Source: Massilia horti (GTDB lineage Bacteria; Pseudomonadota; Gammaproteobacteria; Burkholderiales; Burkholderiaceae_D). Taken from it: a stretch of 64,000 nucleotides of DNA. A model generated the notes under the pieces. The model was not told the origin of the DNA. It searched no databases and worked only from the letters and a program-made list of their open reading frames with translations. Below, one piece after another: positions 17,705 to 29,024 of the stretch (position 1 is its first letter; each line of letters begins with the position of its first letter). The translations under genes and the position numbers were made by a program. The stretch is taken from NCBI RefSeq assembly GCF_004614195.1, contig NZ_SPUM01000109.1, positions 62,001 through 126,000 on the forward strand, written 5' to 3'.

Positions 17705-20700
17705 GCCCGTCACGCCTGTTCATCCTGCGGCCGGTCGCCACCTCGCTGCTGATGGCAGCGATTTTTATCTCTGGCATCATCGCCTACCGCTACCTGCCGC
17801 TGTCGGCCTTGCCCGAGGTCGACTACCCTACCATCCAGGTGCAGACCTTCTATCCGGGGGCCAGCCCGGAAGTGATGACGTCCTCGGTGACGGCGCCGCT
17901 GGAGCGCCAGTTCGGCCAGATGCCGAGCCTGAACCAGATGTCGTCCACCAATTCGGCCGGCGCCTCGGTCATCACGCTGCAGTTCAATCTCGACCTGAGC
18001 CTTGACGTTGCCGAGCAGGAGGTCCAGGCAGCGATCAACGCCGCGGGCAACCTGTTGCCGTCGGATTTGCCGGCGCCGCCGATCTATGCCAAGGTCAACC
18101 CGGCCGACGCGCCGGTGCTCACGCTGGGCGTGACGTCGAAAACCATCCCGCTGCCCCAGATCGAAGACCTGGCCGATACGCGCCTCGCGCAAAAGATTTC
18201 GCAATTGCCGGGCGTGGGCCTGGTCAGCATCAACGGCGGCCAGCGGCCGGCGGTGCGCATCCAGGTCAACCTGCCGGCGCTGGCGGCATACGGCCTGAAC
18301 ATCGACGACCTGCGCACCATCATCGGCAACCAGAACGTCAACACGCCCAAGGGCAATTTCGACGGCCCGTCGCGTTCCTACACCGTCAATTCCAACGATC
18401 AGTTGACGAGCGCCGAGGAATACAAGGACATCGTGATCGCCTACAAGAACGGCGCGCCGGTGCGCCTGTCCGACGTGGCGCAGGTGGTCAGCGGCGCCGA
18501 AAATAATCGGCTGGCGGCATGGATGAACAAAACGCCGGCGATCATCCTGAACGTCCAGCGCCAGCCCGGCGCCAACGTGATCCAGGTAGTGGACCGGATC
18601 AAGGAACTGCTGCCCAGCCTGACCACCAGCATGCCTGCCGCCATCAATTTGGGCGTGCTGACCGACCGCACCAACACCATCCGCGCCTCGGTGCGCGACG
18701 TCCAGTTCGAGCTGATGCTGTCAATCGGCCTCGTCGTGCTGGTGATCTTCCTGTTCCTGCGCAATATTCCGGCGACCATCATCCCCAGCCTGTCGGTGCC
18801 GCTGTCGCTGGTGGGCACCTTCGGCGTCATGTACCTGGCCGGCTTTAGCCTGAATAACCTGTCGCTCATGGCGCTCACCATTGCCACCGGTTTCGTAGTG
18901 GACGACGCGATCGTGATGATCGAGAACATCGCACGCTACGTCGAACAGGGCGAGCCGCCGCTGCAAGCGGCTTTGAAAGGCGCGGCGCAGATCGGCTTCA
19001 CCATCATTTCGCTGACCATCTCGCTGGTCGCGGTGTTGATCCCCCTGCTGTTCATGGGCGGCGTGGTGGGGCGCCTGTTCCGCGAATTCGCGATCACGCT
19101 GGCGGTGACGATCCTGATTTCGGCGGTGGTCTCGCTGACGCTGGTGCCGATGATGTGCGCCAAGATGCTGCACCACCGCTCGGCGAAGGAACAAAACGCG
19201 CTGGAGCGCCACAGCCAGCGCCTGTTCGATGCCGCCATTGCCTGGTACGACCGCTCGCTGACCTGGGTGCTCGACCACTCGGGCCTGACGCTGGTGGTCG
19301 CCGTGGCCGCCTTCCTGCTGGCGGGTTTTCTTTACGCCTTCATCCCCAAGGGCTTCTTCCCGGTCCAGGATACCGGCCAGGTCCAGGGAATCTCCGACGC
19401 CGCCCAGACGATTTCGTACGAGGCGATGAGCCAGCGCCAGCAAAGCCTGGCGGCCGCCGTGCTGCGTGATCCCGACGTGCAAAGCCTGTCCTCCTTCATT
19501 GGCGTGGACGGCACCAACATGACGCCCAACACTGGCCGCCTGATGATCAATCTGAAGCCGCGCGAAGAGCGATCGGTGAACGCCACCGAGATTATCCGGC
19601 GCGTGCAAAAGCTAGTGGCCAGCGTGCCCGGCATCGCGCTCTACATGCAGCCGGTGCAGGACCTGACCATCAACGCGGCCGTCAGCCGCACGCAATACCA
19701 GTTCGTGCTGGAAGACACCAATCCGGACGAGCTGGCGGAATGGACGCCACGCCTGGTGGCAAGGCTGGCGCAGGAGCCGCAGCTGGAAGGCGTGGTCAGC
19801 AACCTGGCGCAACAAGGGCTTTCGTCCTTCATCCAGGTTGACCGCGATACCGCGGGGCGCCTGGGCATTACGCTCGCGACCGTGGACAACGCGCTCTACG
19901 ACGCGTTCGGCCAGCGCATCGTCTCCACCATCTTCACCCAATCGAACCAGTACCGGGTGATCCTGGAATTGCTGCCCAAGATGCAGCGCTCGCTGCAATC
20001 GCTGTCGTCGATCTACCTGCCGACCGCCGGCGGCGGTGTGGTGCCGCTGTCGGCGATCGCCAGCTTCCATGTGCAGAAAGCGCCGCTGATGATCAACCAT
20101 CTCGGCCAGTTTCCGTCCGCCGCGATTTCCTTCAACCTGGCCCCCGGCGCGGCTTTGAGCGGCGCGGTGGCGGCGATCTTGAAGGCCGAGAAGGACATCT
20201 CCATGCCGCCCAGCATCATGACTGCCTTCCAGGGCGCGGCGCTGGAATTCCAGAACGTGCTCGGCAACGAGGTGCTGCTGATCGTGGCGGCGCTGGTCAC
20301 CGTGTACATCGTGCTCGGCATTCTGTACGAGAGCTACATTCACCCGATCACGATCCTGTCGACGCTGCCGTCCGCCGGCATCGGCGCCCTGCTGGCGCTG
20401 ATCCTGGCCGGCAAGGACCTGGACATCGTCGGCATCATCGGCATCATCCTGTTGATCGGCATCGTCAAGAAGAACGGCATCATGATGGTCGACTTCGCGC
20501 TGGAGGCCGAGCGCAATGAAGGCAAGCCGGCGCGCGAGGCGATCCATCAAGCCTGCCTGGTGCGTTTTCGCCCGATCATGATGACCACCATGGCCGCGTT
20601 GTTCGCCGGCCTGCCGCTCATGCTCGGCACCGGCACCGGTTCCGAACTGCGCAATCCGCTGGGCCTGTCCATCGTCGGCGGCCTGATCGTCAGCCAGGCG

Positions 20701-20799
20701 CTGACGCTGTTCACAACGCCGGTGATCTACCTGGCGTTCGATAACCTGGCGCGCCGCATCCAGCGGCGCCAGCAGGGCCGGGCACCGGGCAGGCCATGA
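17701..20799 (+). CDS. mdtB: RND multidrug pump subunit, MdtB-like
   Basis: A 1032-residue inner-membrane proton antiporter of the HAE1/RND family with 12 TMs and two large periplasmic loops. The proton-relay pair D401-D402 lies in TM4 ([14 protein letters not shown]) and the relay Lys is in TM10 ([13 protein letters not shown]). The RND repeat is visible: the C-terminal half restarts around residue 530. It pairs with the next gene as a heteromeric MdtBC-type pump for drugs, bile-salt-like or plant compounds; the true substrates cannot be read. Confidence 0.95.
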   Translation: MSPSRLFILRPVATSLLMAAIFISGIIAYRYLPLSALPEVDYPTIQVQTFYPGASPEVMTSSVTAPLERQFGQMPSLNQMSSTNSAGASVITLQFNLDLSLDVAEQEVQAAINAAGNLLPSDLPAPPIYAKVNPADAPVLTLGVTSKTIPLPQIEDLADTRLAQKISQLPGVGLVSINGGQRPAVRIQVNLPALAAYGLNIDDLRTIIGNQNVNTPKGNFDGPSRSYTVNSNDQLTSAEEYKDIVIAYKNGAPVRLSDVAQVVSGAENNRLAAWMNKTPAIILNVQRQPGANVIQVVDRIKELLPSLTTSMPAAINLGVLTDRTNTIRASVRDVQFELMLSIGLVVLVIFLFLRNIPATIIPSLSVPLSLVGTFGVMYLAGFSLNNLSLMALTIATGFVVDDAIVMIENIARYVEQGEPPLQAALKGAAQIGFTIISLTISLVAVLIPLLFMGGVVGRLFREFAITLAVTILISAVVSLTLVPMMCAKMLHHRSAKEQNALERHSQRLFDAAIAWYDRSLTWVLDHSGLTLVVAVAAFLLAGFLYAFIPKGFFPVQDTGQVQGISDAAQTISYEAMSQRQQSLAAAVLRDPDVQSLSSFIGVDGTNMTPNTGRLMINLKPREERSVNATEIIRRVQKLVASVPGIALYMQPVQDLTINAAVSRTQYQFVLEDTNPDELAEWTPRLVARLAQEPQLEGVVSNLAQQGLSSFIQVDRDTAGRLGITLATVDNALYDAFGQRIVSTIFTQSNQYRVILELLPKMQRSLQSLSSIYLPTAGGGVVPLSAIASFHVQKAPLMINHLGQFPSAAISFNLAPGAALSGAVAAILKAEKDISMPPSIMTAFQGAALEFQNVLGNEVLLIVAALVTVYIVLGILYESYIHPITILSTLPSAGIGALLALILAGKDLDIVGIIGIILLIGIVKKNGIMMVDFALEAERNEGKPAREAIHQACLVRFRPIMMTTMAALFAGLPLMLGTGTGSELRNPLGLSIVGGLIVSQALTLFTTPVIYLAFDNLARRIQRRQQGRAPGRP

Positions 20800-23700
20800 A
20801 CCCTTCCCTGTTCATCCACCGGCCGGTGGCCACCACGCTCTTGACCCTGGGCCTGGCGCTGGCGGGCGCCATTGCGTTCTTCCTGCTGCCGGTGTCGCCC
20901 TTGCCGCAGGTGGACTTCCCGACCATCATGGTGCAGGCCACGATGGCCGGCGCCAGTCCCGAAACCATGGCCACCAGCGTGGCCGGTCCGCTGGAACATC
21001 GTCTGGGCCAGATCGCCGACGTGTCCGAGATGACTTCCTCCAGCTCGGTCGGCGCGACCCGCATCATCCTGCAATTCGGCATTAATCGTAACATCGACGG
21101 CGCGGCGCGCGACGTGCAGGCCGCCATCAACGCGGCGCACGCCGACCTGCCCACCACCCTGCGCAGCAATCCCACCTACCGCAAGGTGAACCCGGCCGAT
21201 GCGCCGATCCTGATCCTGGCGCTGACGTCCCCCACCCTGAAACAGGGACAGCTGTACGACGCCGCCTCCACCGTCCTGCAGCAAAAGCTGTCGCAGGTGG
21301 ACGGCATCGGCCAGGTAAACGTGGGCGGCAGTTCGCTGCCGGCGGTGCGGGCCGAACTCAATCCCCGTGCGCTGTTCAAGTACGGCATTGGCCTGGAAGA
21401 CGTGCGGGCCGCACTGGCGTCGGCCAATGCCAACAGCCCCAAGGGCGCGATCGAAGAGGCCGACCGCCGCTTCCAGCTCTATTCCAACGACCAGGCCAGG
21501 ACCGCCAAGGACTACCTGCCGCTGGTGATCGCCTACCGCAATAACCGGCCGGTGCGCCTCGCCGATGTCGCCCAGGTCAACGAATCGGTGGAGGACCTGC
21601 GCAACCTGGGCATGTTCAACGGACGGCCATCGGTGCTGCTCATCCTCTACCGGGCGCCGGGCGCCAATATCATCGCCACCGTCGACCGCGTCATGGCGCT
21701 GATGCCGCAACTGAAGGCATCGATCCCCAGCGCGATCGATCTCTCGGTGGCGATGGACCGCACGCCCACCATCCGGGCCTCGCTCAAGGAAGTCGAGCGC
21801 ACGCTGCTCATTTCCATGGGCCTGGTCATCCTGGTGGTCTTTATCTTCCTGCGCAATGTGCGCGCCACCGTGATCCCTGGGGTTGCCGTTCCCGTGTCCC
21901 TGATCGGCACCTTCGGCGGCATGTACCTGCTCGGCTACAGCCTGGATAACCTCTCCCTGATGGCGCTTACGATTGCCACCGGCTTCGTGGTCGATGACGC
22001 GATCGTGGTCACGGAAAACATCACGCGCCACATCGAAGGCGGCATGCCGCGCGCGCAAGCCGCGCTGCTGGGCGCGCGCGAGGTCGGCTTTACCGTGCTG
22101 TCGATGAGCCTGTCGCTGATCGCCGTGTTCCTCCCGATCCTGCTCATGGGCGGCATCATCGGCCGCCTGTTCCGCGAATTCGCGGTGACACTGTCGATCG
22201 CGATTCTGGTGTCGCTGGCCATTTCGCTGTCCACCACGCCCACCATGTGCGCCAACCTGCTGCGCCCTGCGTCCGAACAGCGAAAAACCCGCCTGCTGCT
22301 TTGGTTCGAACGCGGTTTCGACTCGATGCACGCGTTTTACGCACGCACGCTGCACTGGGCGCTGCGCCATGCGCGGATCATGGCCGCACTTTTGCTGGCG
22401 GTTATAGGCCTGAATATCCTGCTGTATATCGTGGTGCCGAAAAGCTTCTTTCCGCAGCAAGACACCGGCCGCCTGATCGGCATGATCCAGGCCGACCAGA
22501 GCGTCTCGTTCCAGCTCATGCAGCAAAAACTGGTTGCCTTCGTCGAACGTGTCAAGAGCGATCCTGCAGTCGTCAGCGTGGTCGGCTTCATCGGCGGCGG
22601 GCAAACCAATGCCGGTTTCATGTTTGTCGCACTCAAGCCGCTCTCGGAGCGCAAACATTCGGCCGAGCAGATCATCGCCCGGCTGCGCGGCAAACTGGCG
22701 CAGGTGCCGGGCGCCACCTTGTACCTCCAGTCCGTGCAGGACATTCGCGTCGGCGGACGGCCGAGCAACGCCCAGTTCCAGTACACGCTGCAGTCCGACA
22801 ACCTCGAAGATTTGCGCACCTGGGCGCCGCGCCTGCTGGCCGCGCTGCAGCACAACCCGCAACTGACCGACGTCAGCTCCGACCAGCAGGACAAAGGGCT
22901 GGAAACCCGGCTGACCATCGACCGCGCGACCGCTTCCCGCTTTGGCCTGTTGCCCAGCACGATAGACAACACGCTCTATGATGCCTTCGGCCAGCGTGAC
23001 GTTTCCACCATCTACAACCCGCTCAATCAATACCATGTGGTGATGGAAGTGGCGCCGGAGTTCTGGCAGGACCCGCAGACGTTGAACCAGATCTATGTCA
23101 GCACCTCGGGCGCGGCGGTCAGGGGAAGCCAGTCGACCAATGCCGTCGCCGGGACTTACGTCGCGCCGTCCAATGGCGCCAGGACTGCCAGCAACGCGCC
23201 GACCGCAAGCGCGGTGGCCAATGACGCTGCCCGCAATCTCGCGCTCAACGCGCTGGCCAACACGACCAAGGGCGCCACCTCGACCGGCGCTGCCGTGAGC
23301 ACCGCGGCTGAAACCATGGTGCCGCTGCGCGCATTCGCGCAATTCGCGCCCGGCACCACGCCGCTGGCGGTCAACCACCAGGGCCTGTTTGCCGCCACCA
23401 CCATTTCCTTCAACCTGCCGATCGGCAAATCGCTGGGCGACGCGACAACCGAGATCGAACGAACCCTGCGCCGCATCGGCGCCCCGCCGTCCATCCACGG
23501 CAGCTTTGCTGGCACCGCCAAGGTGTTCCAGCAATCGCTGAACAATGAAGCGATCCTGATCCTCACCGCCCTGCTGGCCGTGTATGCGGTGCTGGGCGTC
23601 CTGTACGAAAGCTACGTCCATCCGCTCACGATCCTGTCGACCCTGCCCTCGGCGGGCGTCGGCGCGCTGCTGGCGTTGCTGGTGTGCGGCGTCGATTTCA

Positions 23701-24080
23701 CGGTCATCGCCATGATCGGCGTCATCCTCTTGATCGGGATCGTGAAGAAGAATGCGATCATGATGATCGACTTTGCCATCGTGGCCGAGCGTACCGAAAA
23801 CAAGACGGCGCTGGAGGCGATCACCCAGGCCTGCCTGCTGCGCTTTCGCCCGATCATGATGACCACCATGGTGGCCATGCTCGGCGCGTTGCCGCTTGCG
23901 CTGGGCACCGGCGACGGCGCCGAATTGCGCCGGCCGCTCGGCATCTCCGTGTTCGGCGGCTTGCTGGTGAGCCAGGTGCTCACGCTGTACACCACACCGG
24001 CGCTCTACCTGCTGCTCGACCGCCTCTCCAAGGCGCGCAACCAGCGCGCACAAAACCATGCCGGGGGGCCGCCCCGATGA
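20796..24080 (+). CDS. mdtC: RND multidrug pump subunit, MdtC-like, with insert
   Basis: A 1094-residue RND transporter, about 60 residues longer than its partner. The relay Asp pair is D400-D401 ([14 protein letters not shown]) and the relay Lys lies in [13 protein letters not shown]. The extra length lies around residues 768-840, in the second periplasmic loop. It is an Ala/Thr/Asn/Ser-rich, low-complexity segment (for example [19 protein letters not shown]) between the Y-V-S-T strand and [10 protein letters not shown]. That loop faces the substrate pocket or funnel, so the insert could reach the adaptor. Gene overlaps on both sides are ATGA. Confidence 0.94.
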   Translation: MNPSLFIHRPVATTLLTLGLALAGAIAFFLLPVSPLPQVDFPTIMVQATMAGASPETMATSVAGPLEHRLGQIADVSEMTSSSSVGATRIILQFGINRNIDGAARDVQAAINAAHADLPTTLRSNPTYRKVNPADAPILILALTSPTLKQGQLYDAASTVLQQKLSQVDGIGQVNVGGSSLPAVRAELNPRALFKYGIGLEDVRAALASANANSPKGAIEEADRRFQLYSNDQARTAKDYLPLVIAYRNNRPVRLADVAQVNESVEDLRNLGMFNGRPSVLLILYRAPGANIIATVDRVMALMPQLKASIPSAIDLSVAMDRTPTIRASLKEVERTLLISMGLVILVVFIFLRNVRATVIPGVAVPVSLIGTFGGMYLLGYSLDNLSLMALTIATGFVVDDAIVVTENITRHIEGGMPRAQAALLGAREVGFTVLSMSLSLIAVFLPILLMGGIIGRLFREFAVTLSIAILVSLAISLSTTPTMCANLLRPASEQRKTRLLLWFERGFDSMHAFYARTLHWALRHARIMAALLLAVIGLNILLYIVVPKSFFPQQDTGRLIGMIQADQSVSFQLMQQKLVAFVERVKSDPAVVSVVGFIGGGQTNAGFMFVALKPLSERKHSAEQIIARLRGKLAQVPGATLYLQSVQDIRVGGRPSNAQFQYTLQSDNLEDLRTWAPRLLAALQHNPQLTDVSSDQQDKGLETRLTIDRATASRFGLLPSTIDNTLYDAFGQRDVSTIYNPLNQYHVVMEVAPEFWQDPQTLNQIYVSTSGAAVRGSQSTNAVAGTYVAPSNGARTASNAPTASAVANDAARNLALNALANTTKGATSTGAAVSTAAETMVPLRAFAQFAPGTTPLAVNHQGLFAATTISFNLPIGKSLGDATTEIERTLRRIGAPPSIHGSFAGTAKVFQQSLNNEAILILTALLAVYAVLGVLYESYVHPLTILSTLPSAGVGALLALLVCGVDFTVIAMIGVILLIGIVKKNAIMMIDFAIVAERTENKTALEAITQACLLRFRPIMMTTMVAMLGALPLALGTGDGAELRRPLGISVFGGLLVSQVLTLYTTPALYLLLDRLSKARNQRAQNHAGGPPR

Positions 24081-25540
24081 AGTGCGCGTCTACGGGCAAA
24101 CTGGCGGGGATGGCCGTGCTGTGCGCCGGCTTGCTGTCCGCCTGCGTCACCGTTGGCCCCGACTACAAGCGGCCTGCGGTCGAGGTACCTGCCGCATACA
24201 AGGAGCGGCCGGGCTGGAAGCATATCCAGCCGCAGGATACAAACGATCGTGGACCCTGGTGGTCGGTCTACCATGACCCGGTGCTGGACCAGCTGATGCG
24301 GCAGGTTGATGTCTCCAACCAGAACCTCAAGGCCGCCGAAGCCGCCTTCCGCCAGGCCCGCGCCGCAGTCGAAGCGGCGCGCGCGGGCCTGTTCCCCACC
24401 TTGAGCGCCGGCGCGGGCGCGCAGCGCAACGGCTCGGAAGCGCATAATCCGGCCAGCCCCAGCCAGGTCCGGAACAGTTACGACGTCACGGTCGGCGCCA
24501 ACTGGGAACTGGACGTCTGGGGAAGAATCCGGCGCACGGTCGAAGCGTCGGTCGCCAATGCCCAGGTCAGCGCCGCCGACCTGGCCAACGCCCGGCTCTC
24601 GGCGCAGGCAACGCTCGCCAGCAGCTACTTCCAACTGCGCACCCAGGACGAAATCAAGCGCCTGCTCGATCAAACCATCGCCGCCTACACCAGGACCCTG
24701 CAGATCACGCAGAACCAGTACGCCGCCGGCACCGTCGCCAGGGCCGATGTCGTGACCGCAGAAACGCAGTTGAAAACCACGCAGGCGCAAGCCATCCACC
24801 TCGACGTACTGCGCACACAACTGGAGCATGCCATCGCGGTATTGACCGGCAGGCCGCCCGCAGAATTTTCCATCGCCGCCCTGCCGCTGCCGCTGACGGT
24901 GCAGGTGCCGGAGATTCCCACCGGGCTGCCGTCAAAGCTCCTGGAGCGCAATCCATCCATCGCGGCGGCCGAGTATTCGATCATCGCGGCCAACGCCCAG
25001 ATAGGCGTCGCGCTGGCGGCCTACTACCCCAGTGTCACGCTATCCGCGTCTTACGGCTTTGCCAGCGCCACCGTCGGCACCTTGCTGCATGCGGACAGCG
25101 CCTTGTGGTCGCTGGGAGCGTCGGTCGCGCAAATCCTGTTCGACGCCGGCCTGCGGCGTGCACAAGTGGAGCAGGCGCAGGCGATCTACGAACAAAACGT
25201 CGCGATCTACCGGCAGACGGTTCTCACCACATTCCAGCAGGTCGAAGACCAGTTGGCCGCGCTGCGCATCCTCGCGCAGGAAGCGGCCGTGCAGCAGGAA
25301 GCCGTGCGGCTGTCACAACAGGCGGTGGTGCTGACGATCAACGAATACAAGGCTGGCACGGTTCCCTATACCAGCGTGGTCACGGCGCAGGCCATTGAAC
25401 TATCCGACGAGCAGGCGGCGCTGACCGTGCGCGGAAGCCAGCTGATCGCCACCGTCACGCTGATCGAAGCCCTGGGCGGCGGCTGGCATGCGGGGCAACT
25501 GCCCTCCGCCGCGCAGCTGACATCGAGCATGAAAAGATAG
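24077..25540 (+). CDS. RND outer-membrane channel lipoprotein, NodT/TolC family
   Basis: A 487-residue outer-membrane factor. The signal peptide ends in the lipobox LLSAC with lipidated C23, followed by [10 protein letters not shown], typical of OprM/NodT proteins. Two repeats of long coiled helices follow, with [14 protein letters not shown] and [20 protein letters not shown] in the first half and [17 protein letters not shown] and [18 protein letters not shown] in the second. It completes the tripartite pump. The start at 24077 overlaps the mdtC stop; longer upstream frames are read-through inside mdtC. Confidence 0.94.
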   Translation: MKCASTGKLAGMAVLCAGLLSACVTVGPDYKRPAVEVPAAYKERPGWKHIQPQDTNDRGPWWSVYHDPVLDQLMRQVDVSNQNLKAAEAAFRQARAAVEAARAGLFPTLSAGAGAQRNGSEAHNPASPSQVRNSYDVTVGANWELDVWGRIRRTVEASVANAQVSAADLANARLSAQATLASSYFQLRTQDEIKRLLDQTIAAYTRTLQITQNQYAAGTVARADVVTAETQLKTTQAQAIHLDVLRTQLEHAIAVLTGRPPAEFSIAALPLPLTVQVPEIPTGLPSKLLERNPSIAAAEYSIIAANAQIGVALAAYYPSVTLSASYGFASATVGTLLHADSALWSLGASVAQILFDAGLRRAQVEQAQAIYEQNVAIYRQTVLTTFQQVEDQLAALRILAQEAAVQQEAVRLSQQAVVLTINEYKAGTVPYTSVVTAQAIELSDEQAALTVRGSQLIATVTLIEALGGGWHAGQLPSAAQLTSSMKR

Positions 25541-25560
25541 CGTAGATGCTTACCGGAGGC

Positions 25561-25651
25561 GTAGGGTGCGCACCTGTGCGCACGCTGTACGTATGCATAC
25601 CAGCGCCAACGTTACTCAACCGTACCGCGTGCGCACAGGTGCGCACCCTAC
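25561..25651. repeat. GTAGGGTG dispersed inverted-repeat element
   Basis: Terminal arms GTAGGGTGCGCACCTGTGCG and its complement, about 30 bp, flank a 30-40 base loop containing GTATGCATAC. It sits between the convergent efflux operon and chemoreceptor gene, where the hairpin could terminate both transcripts. Same family as the element at the palindrome centre. Confidence 0.85.
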
Positions 25652-25672
25652 AAGTGCAACGGCTACGGCGCG

Positions 25673-27337
25673 TCAAGCCCGCAGGCGCGGCGCGGCTGGC
25701 GCAAGCAGGCCGGTAGAACCCGCCTCAAGAGCCGAACCCGGCACCACGCGCAGCGCATGGTGCTCTTCGCCGACGATCTGGAACACGCTCACCAGCTCGA
25801 CCAGCTTGCTGGCCTGCTGTTCGAGCGAGACGGCGGCGGCCGACGCCTCTTCGACCAGCGCCGCGTTCTGCTGGGTGGCGTCATCCATCTGGCCGACCGC
25901 CTTGTTGATGTGGTCAATGCCGTCGCTCTGCTCGTGGCTGGCGGCGGCGATCTCGCTCATGATGTCGGTGACACGGTTCACGCTCACGACGATCTCCTTC
26001 ATCGTCGACCCGGCCTGGTCCACCAGCGTGGTGCCCAGCTTGACCTTGTCGACCGAGTCGTCGATGAGCGCCTTGATTTCCTTGGCCGCGCTGGCCGAGC
26101 GCTGCGCCAGGCTGCGCACCTCGCTCGCCACCACCGCGAAGCCGCGCCCCTCTTCACCGGCACGCGCCGCTTCCACCGCCGCGTTCAGCGCGAGGATATT
26201 GGTCTGGAACGCGATGCCGTCGATGACGCCGATGATGTCGACGATCTTGCGCGCCGATTCGTCGATCGAGCCCATCGTGTCCACCACCTGCGACACCACC
26301 TGCCCGCCCTTGCCCGCCACCGTTGCTGCGGACAGCGCCAGCTGGTTGGCCTGGCGCGCGTTGTCGCCGTTGCGGCGCACGGTCTCGGTGATCTGCTCCA
26401 TCGACGCCGTGGTCTCCGCCAGCGATCCGGCCTGGGCTTCGGTACGGCGCGCCAGGTCGTCGTTGCCGGCCGAGATCTGGTGGGCGGCCGAGGCGATCGT
26501 GTCGGTGCCGCGGCGCACGTCGGTGACGATGCGCGCCAGGCTGCCGTCCATCTCGGCCAGGGCCTTGAGCAGCTGGCCGATCTCGTTGTTCGAGTCGATC
26601 GCGATCTGGCGGCCAAGCTCGCCCCTGGCGACGCGGCGCGCAATGCCGATCGCCTGCTCCAGTGGGGCCGAGATGCCGCGCACCAGCACGACCGCGGCGC
26701 CCACGGCCAGCAAAGCGGCCACCACGATCGCGGCGCCAATGCCCATGCTGGTCGAGCGGATCGTTGCGTGCACCGCAGCGTCGTCCGCTTTCTGGCGTGC
26801 CCCCAGCAGGTCGGTCAGCGCACGTAGCGAGCCGTCCGAGATGCGGTAACCAGGGTTAATGAACTTGATCAGGACATCTTGCGCGGCGTCCCATTCACCG
26901 CGCTGGAGCGCCTGGCTGGCAGAGCGGATCGCTTCGCTTCCCAGGCTGCCGCTGCTTGCGAACCAGTCCTGGGCCAGTTTGTGCTCGTCGGGACGGGTAA
27001 TTCCCGCAAGGTATTCGCCCCACAGTTTTTCGATCTCGGCAGTGGTCGCGCCAATCGTATCGAAATGCACATCCAACGGGTGGTCGTGATGCTTGTGCCA
27101 TTCCATCCCCGGGTTGTGCTGCAGCGCCTGCAGGATCTGGCTGCGGTTGACCTCCATTTTGAATCGAATCCGTTCGACCATCGTGCCGTCCCGCATGTCT
27201 TCCATCGACGTGGTCTGCAGCGCCACTGCAGTGCGGTGCACGCTGAACAGGCCCAGCGCGCCAACGCTGGCAAGCACGACAACCAAAAAGCCCAGCGATA
27301 GCAGGATCAGGGTTTTGACATTCAGGTTCTTTAACAT
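25673..27337 (-). CDS. Methyl-accepting chemotaxis protein
   Basis: A 554-residue transmembrane chemoreceptor: TM1 at about residues 9-31, a four-helix periplasmic sensor at 32-197, TM2 at 198-220, HAMP at 221-272, then a coiled-coil signalling domain whose hairpin tip contains [20 protein letters not shown]. That tip contacts CheA/CheW. The sensor holds a His cluster (HKHHDHP with a further His, residues 81-91), so metal or acidic-pH sensing is possible. The upstream gene on the same strand is an NRAMP metal transporter, but a promoter lies between them. The ligand is unknown. Confidence 0.94.
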   Translation of the reverse strand: MLKNLNVKTLILLSLGFLVVVLASVGALGLFSVHRTAVALQTTSMEDMRDGTMVERIRFKMEVNRSQILQALQHNPGMEWHKHHDHPLDVHFDTIGATTAEIEKLWGEYLAGITRPDEHKLAQDWFASSGSLGSEAIRSASQALQRGEWDAAQDVLIKFINPGYRISDGSLRALTDLLGARQKADDAAVHATIRSTSMGIGAAIVVAALLAVGAAVVLVRGISAPLEQAIGIARRVARGELGRQIAIDSNNEIGQLLKALAEMDGSLARIVTDVRRGTDTIASAAHQISAGNDDLARRTEAQAGSLAETTASMEQITETVRRNGDNARQANQLALSAATVAGKGGQVVSQVVDTMGSIDESARKIVDIIGVIDGIAFQTNILALNAAVEAARAGEEGRGFAVVASEVRSLAQRSASAAKEIKALIDDSVDKVKLGTTLVDQAGSTMKEIVVSVNRVTDIMSEIAAASHEQSDGIDHINKAVGQMDDATQQNAALVEEASAAAVSLEQQASKLVELVSVFQIVGEEHHALRVVPGSALEAGSTGLLAPAAPRLRA

Positions 27338-27464
27338 CTCGCGATTTCCTTATGGTGGCGGACCAATCGGAAACAGCGTGGATTCGGTCCTCGCGCCCGG
27401 GTGGCTCATCTGGCCAGCCGCTCGGCGCGTCTAATTGTCCATACAACTCAAGAAAAAAGCGCGG

Positions 27465-27493
27465 ATTGTAGGATATATATTAACGTTATGCAA
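27465..27493 (-). promoter_or_regulatory. Sigma-70-type promoter of the chemoreceptor gene
   Basis: On the minus strand TTGCAT and TACAAT are separated by 17 bp inside a markedly AT-rich stretch. The start site would leave a leader of about 120 bases before the ATG. No flagellar sigma-28 box was seen. Confidence 0.65.
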
Positions 27494-27555
27494 CAATAAA
27501 TAATCTAATGCAATTCCGGTGGCATGCACTGGAACGGCTACAAGGGTGTTTGGGA

Positions 27556-28830
27556 TCAGGACAACGGCGCCACCAGGTCGATCAGGGTCAGCGTCGCGGA
27601 CATGCCCATCAGGCCCGCCGTGATCCAGCCGATGATGGCCATCCCGAGCGGGATCGTGAACTGCCCCATGATGGCGCGGTTGTGCCCGATTGCCAGCAGG
27701 GCACACAACAGGGGCACGCTCAGCACTCCGTTGATTACCGCCGTGGCGATCAGCGCCTTGATCGGATCGACACCGAAAAAATTCAGCCCGGTGCCGATCA
27801 GCGTTGCCAGCGCAATCACGGAGTAAAAGCGCACCGCCTGGTAGGGCTTGTAATCGAGCCCGGTCGGCCACTTGAATGCCTCCCCCACCGCGTAGCCGAT
27901 CGAGCCGGCCAGCGTGGGAATCGCCAGCAGGCCGGTGCCGATGATCCCGATCGCAAACAGCTCGAACGCAAAGCGCCCGGCGATGGGCTCGAGCGCGCGG
28001 GCCGCCTGCTGGGCCGACTGGATCTGGTTGACGCCATGCAGATGCAAGGTCAGCGCGGACGTGAGGATGATGAAAAACATCACCACGCACGTCACCGCCA
28101 TGCCGGTATAGGTATCGACCCGTATCTTGAGGAACTGCGCGGGCGCCTCGCGCGGCGCCGTTCGCACCGGGTGCTCGTGCGGGTCGGCGCGCTGCTCCTC
28201 GACCTCCAGCGAGGACTGCCAGACGAACAGGTAGGGGCTGATCGTCGTGCCCATGACCGCGGTAAGCATCGACAGGTAGTCGTGCGACAGCCGAATGTGC
28301 GGCACCAGGGTGAAACGCGCCACTTCGCCCCACGGGACCTCCACGAAAAGGGCGATCCCGACATAGGCAAAGATCGACAGGCCGACCCATTTGAGCAGGG
28401 ACGAATAGGTGCCGAAAGACAGGAAGGTCAGGGCCGCGATCGACAACAGGCTGATGGCCAGCGGATACACGTGCAGCTTGTCCGGTCCGGCGATCAGCTC
28501 CAGCGCGGCTGCCATGCCGCCGATGTCCGCACCGATATTGATGATGTTCGAAATGCTGATCAGGACCACGACGAGATACAGCAATTCGGGCGGGTAGTGG
28601 CGCCGGATATTGCCCGCCAGCCCATGCCCGGAAACCCGGCCGATGCGGGCGCTGATCTCCTGCACCCCCGCCACCAGCGGAAAGAAAAACAAGGACACCC
28701 ACAGCATCAGCGGACCGAACTGGGCACCGGCTTGCGTGTACGTGGCGATGCCGCTCGGATCGTCGTCCGAGACGCCGGTGATAAAGCCCGGCCCGATCTG
28801 CCGCAGGTACTCGGTCCACTTATTCGTCAT
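27556..28830 (-). CDS. NRAMP-family divalent metal transporter, divergent type
   Basis: A 424-residue membrane protein with about 11 TMs and the NRAMP fold. I chose the ATG giving MTNKWTEYLRQIGPGF; a longer frame exists upstream but lacks membrane-protein character and a ribosome site. The TM1 metal motif, normally DPGN, reads DDDPSGIATY. The TM6 motif, normally containing Met-Pro-His, reads GTTISPYLF with no Met or His. The usual transition-metal ligands are therefore altered, which suggests another substrate such as Mg(II), or a different coordination. Divergent from the 5'-nucleotidase gene. Confidence 0.88.
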   Translation of the reverse strand: MTNKWTEYLRQIGPGFITGVSDDDPSGIATYTQAGAQFGPLMLWVSLFFFPLVAGVQEISARIGRVSGHGLAGNIRRHYPPELLYLVVVLISISNIINIGADIGGMAAALELIAGPDKLHVYPLAISLLSIAALTFLSFGTYSSLLKWVGLSIFAYVGIALFVEVPWGEVARFTLVPHIRLSHDYLSMLTAVMGTTISPYLFVWQSSLEVEEQRADPHEHPVRTAPREAPAQFLKIRVDTYTGMAVTCVVMFFIILTSALTLHLHGVNQIQSAQQAARALEPIAGRFAFELFAIGIIGTGLLAIPTLAGSIGYAVGEAFKWPTGLDYKPYQAVRFYSVIALATLIGTGLNFFGVDPIKALIATAVINGVLSVPLLCALLAIGHNRAIMGQFTIPLGMAIIGWITAGLMGMSATLTLIDLVAPLS

Positions 28831-29024
28831 GTGCGCCACCGTGCAGCTATCACAGCGCAGGTTAGCACACGGGTTCGTCCCGCACATTTCGCGCACGCGC
28901 CAATTCCAGCTTGCTGCTTCCACGCATGCGGGCACGCAATTCCACCTATTCAGTTGCGCCTCATCAACTTGTCCATTGGCATCACGGCTTACGCTCGATA
29001 AGTGGAATCGGACGGGAGAAAAAC

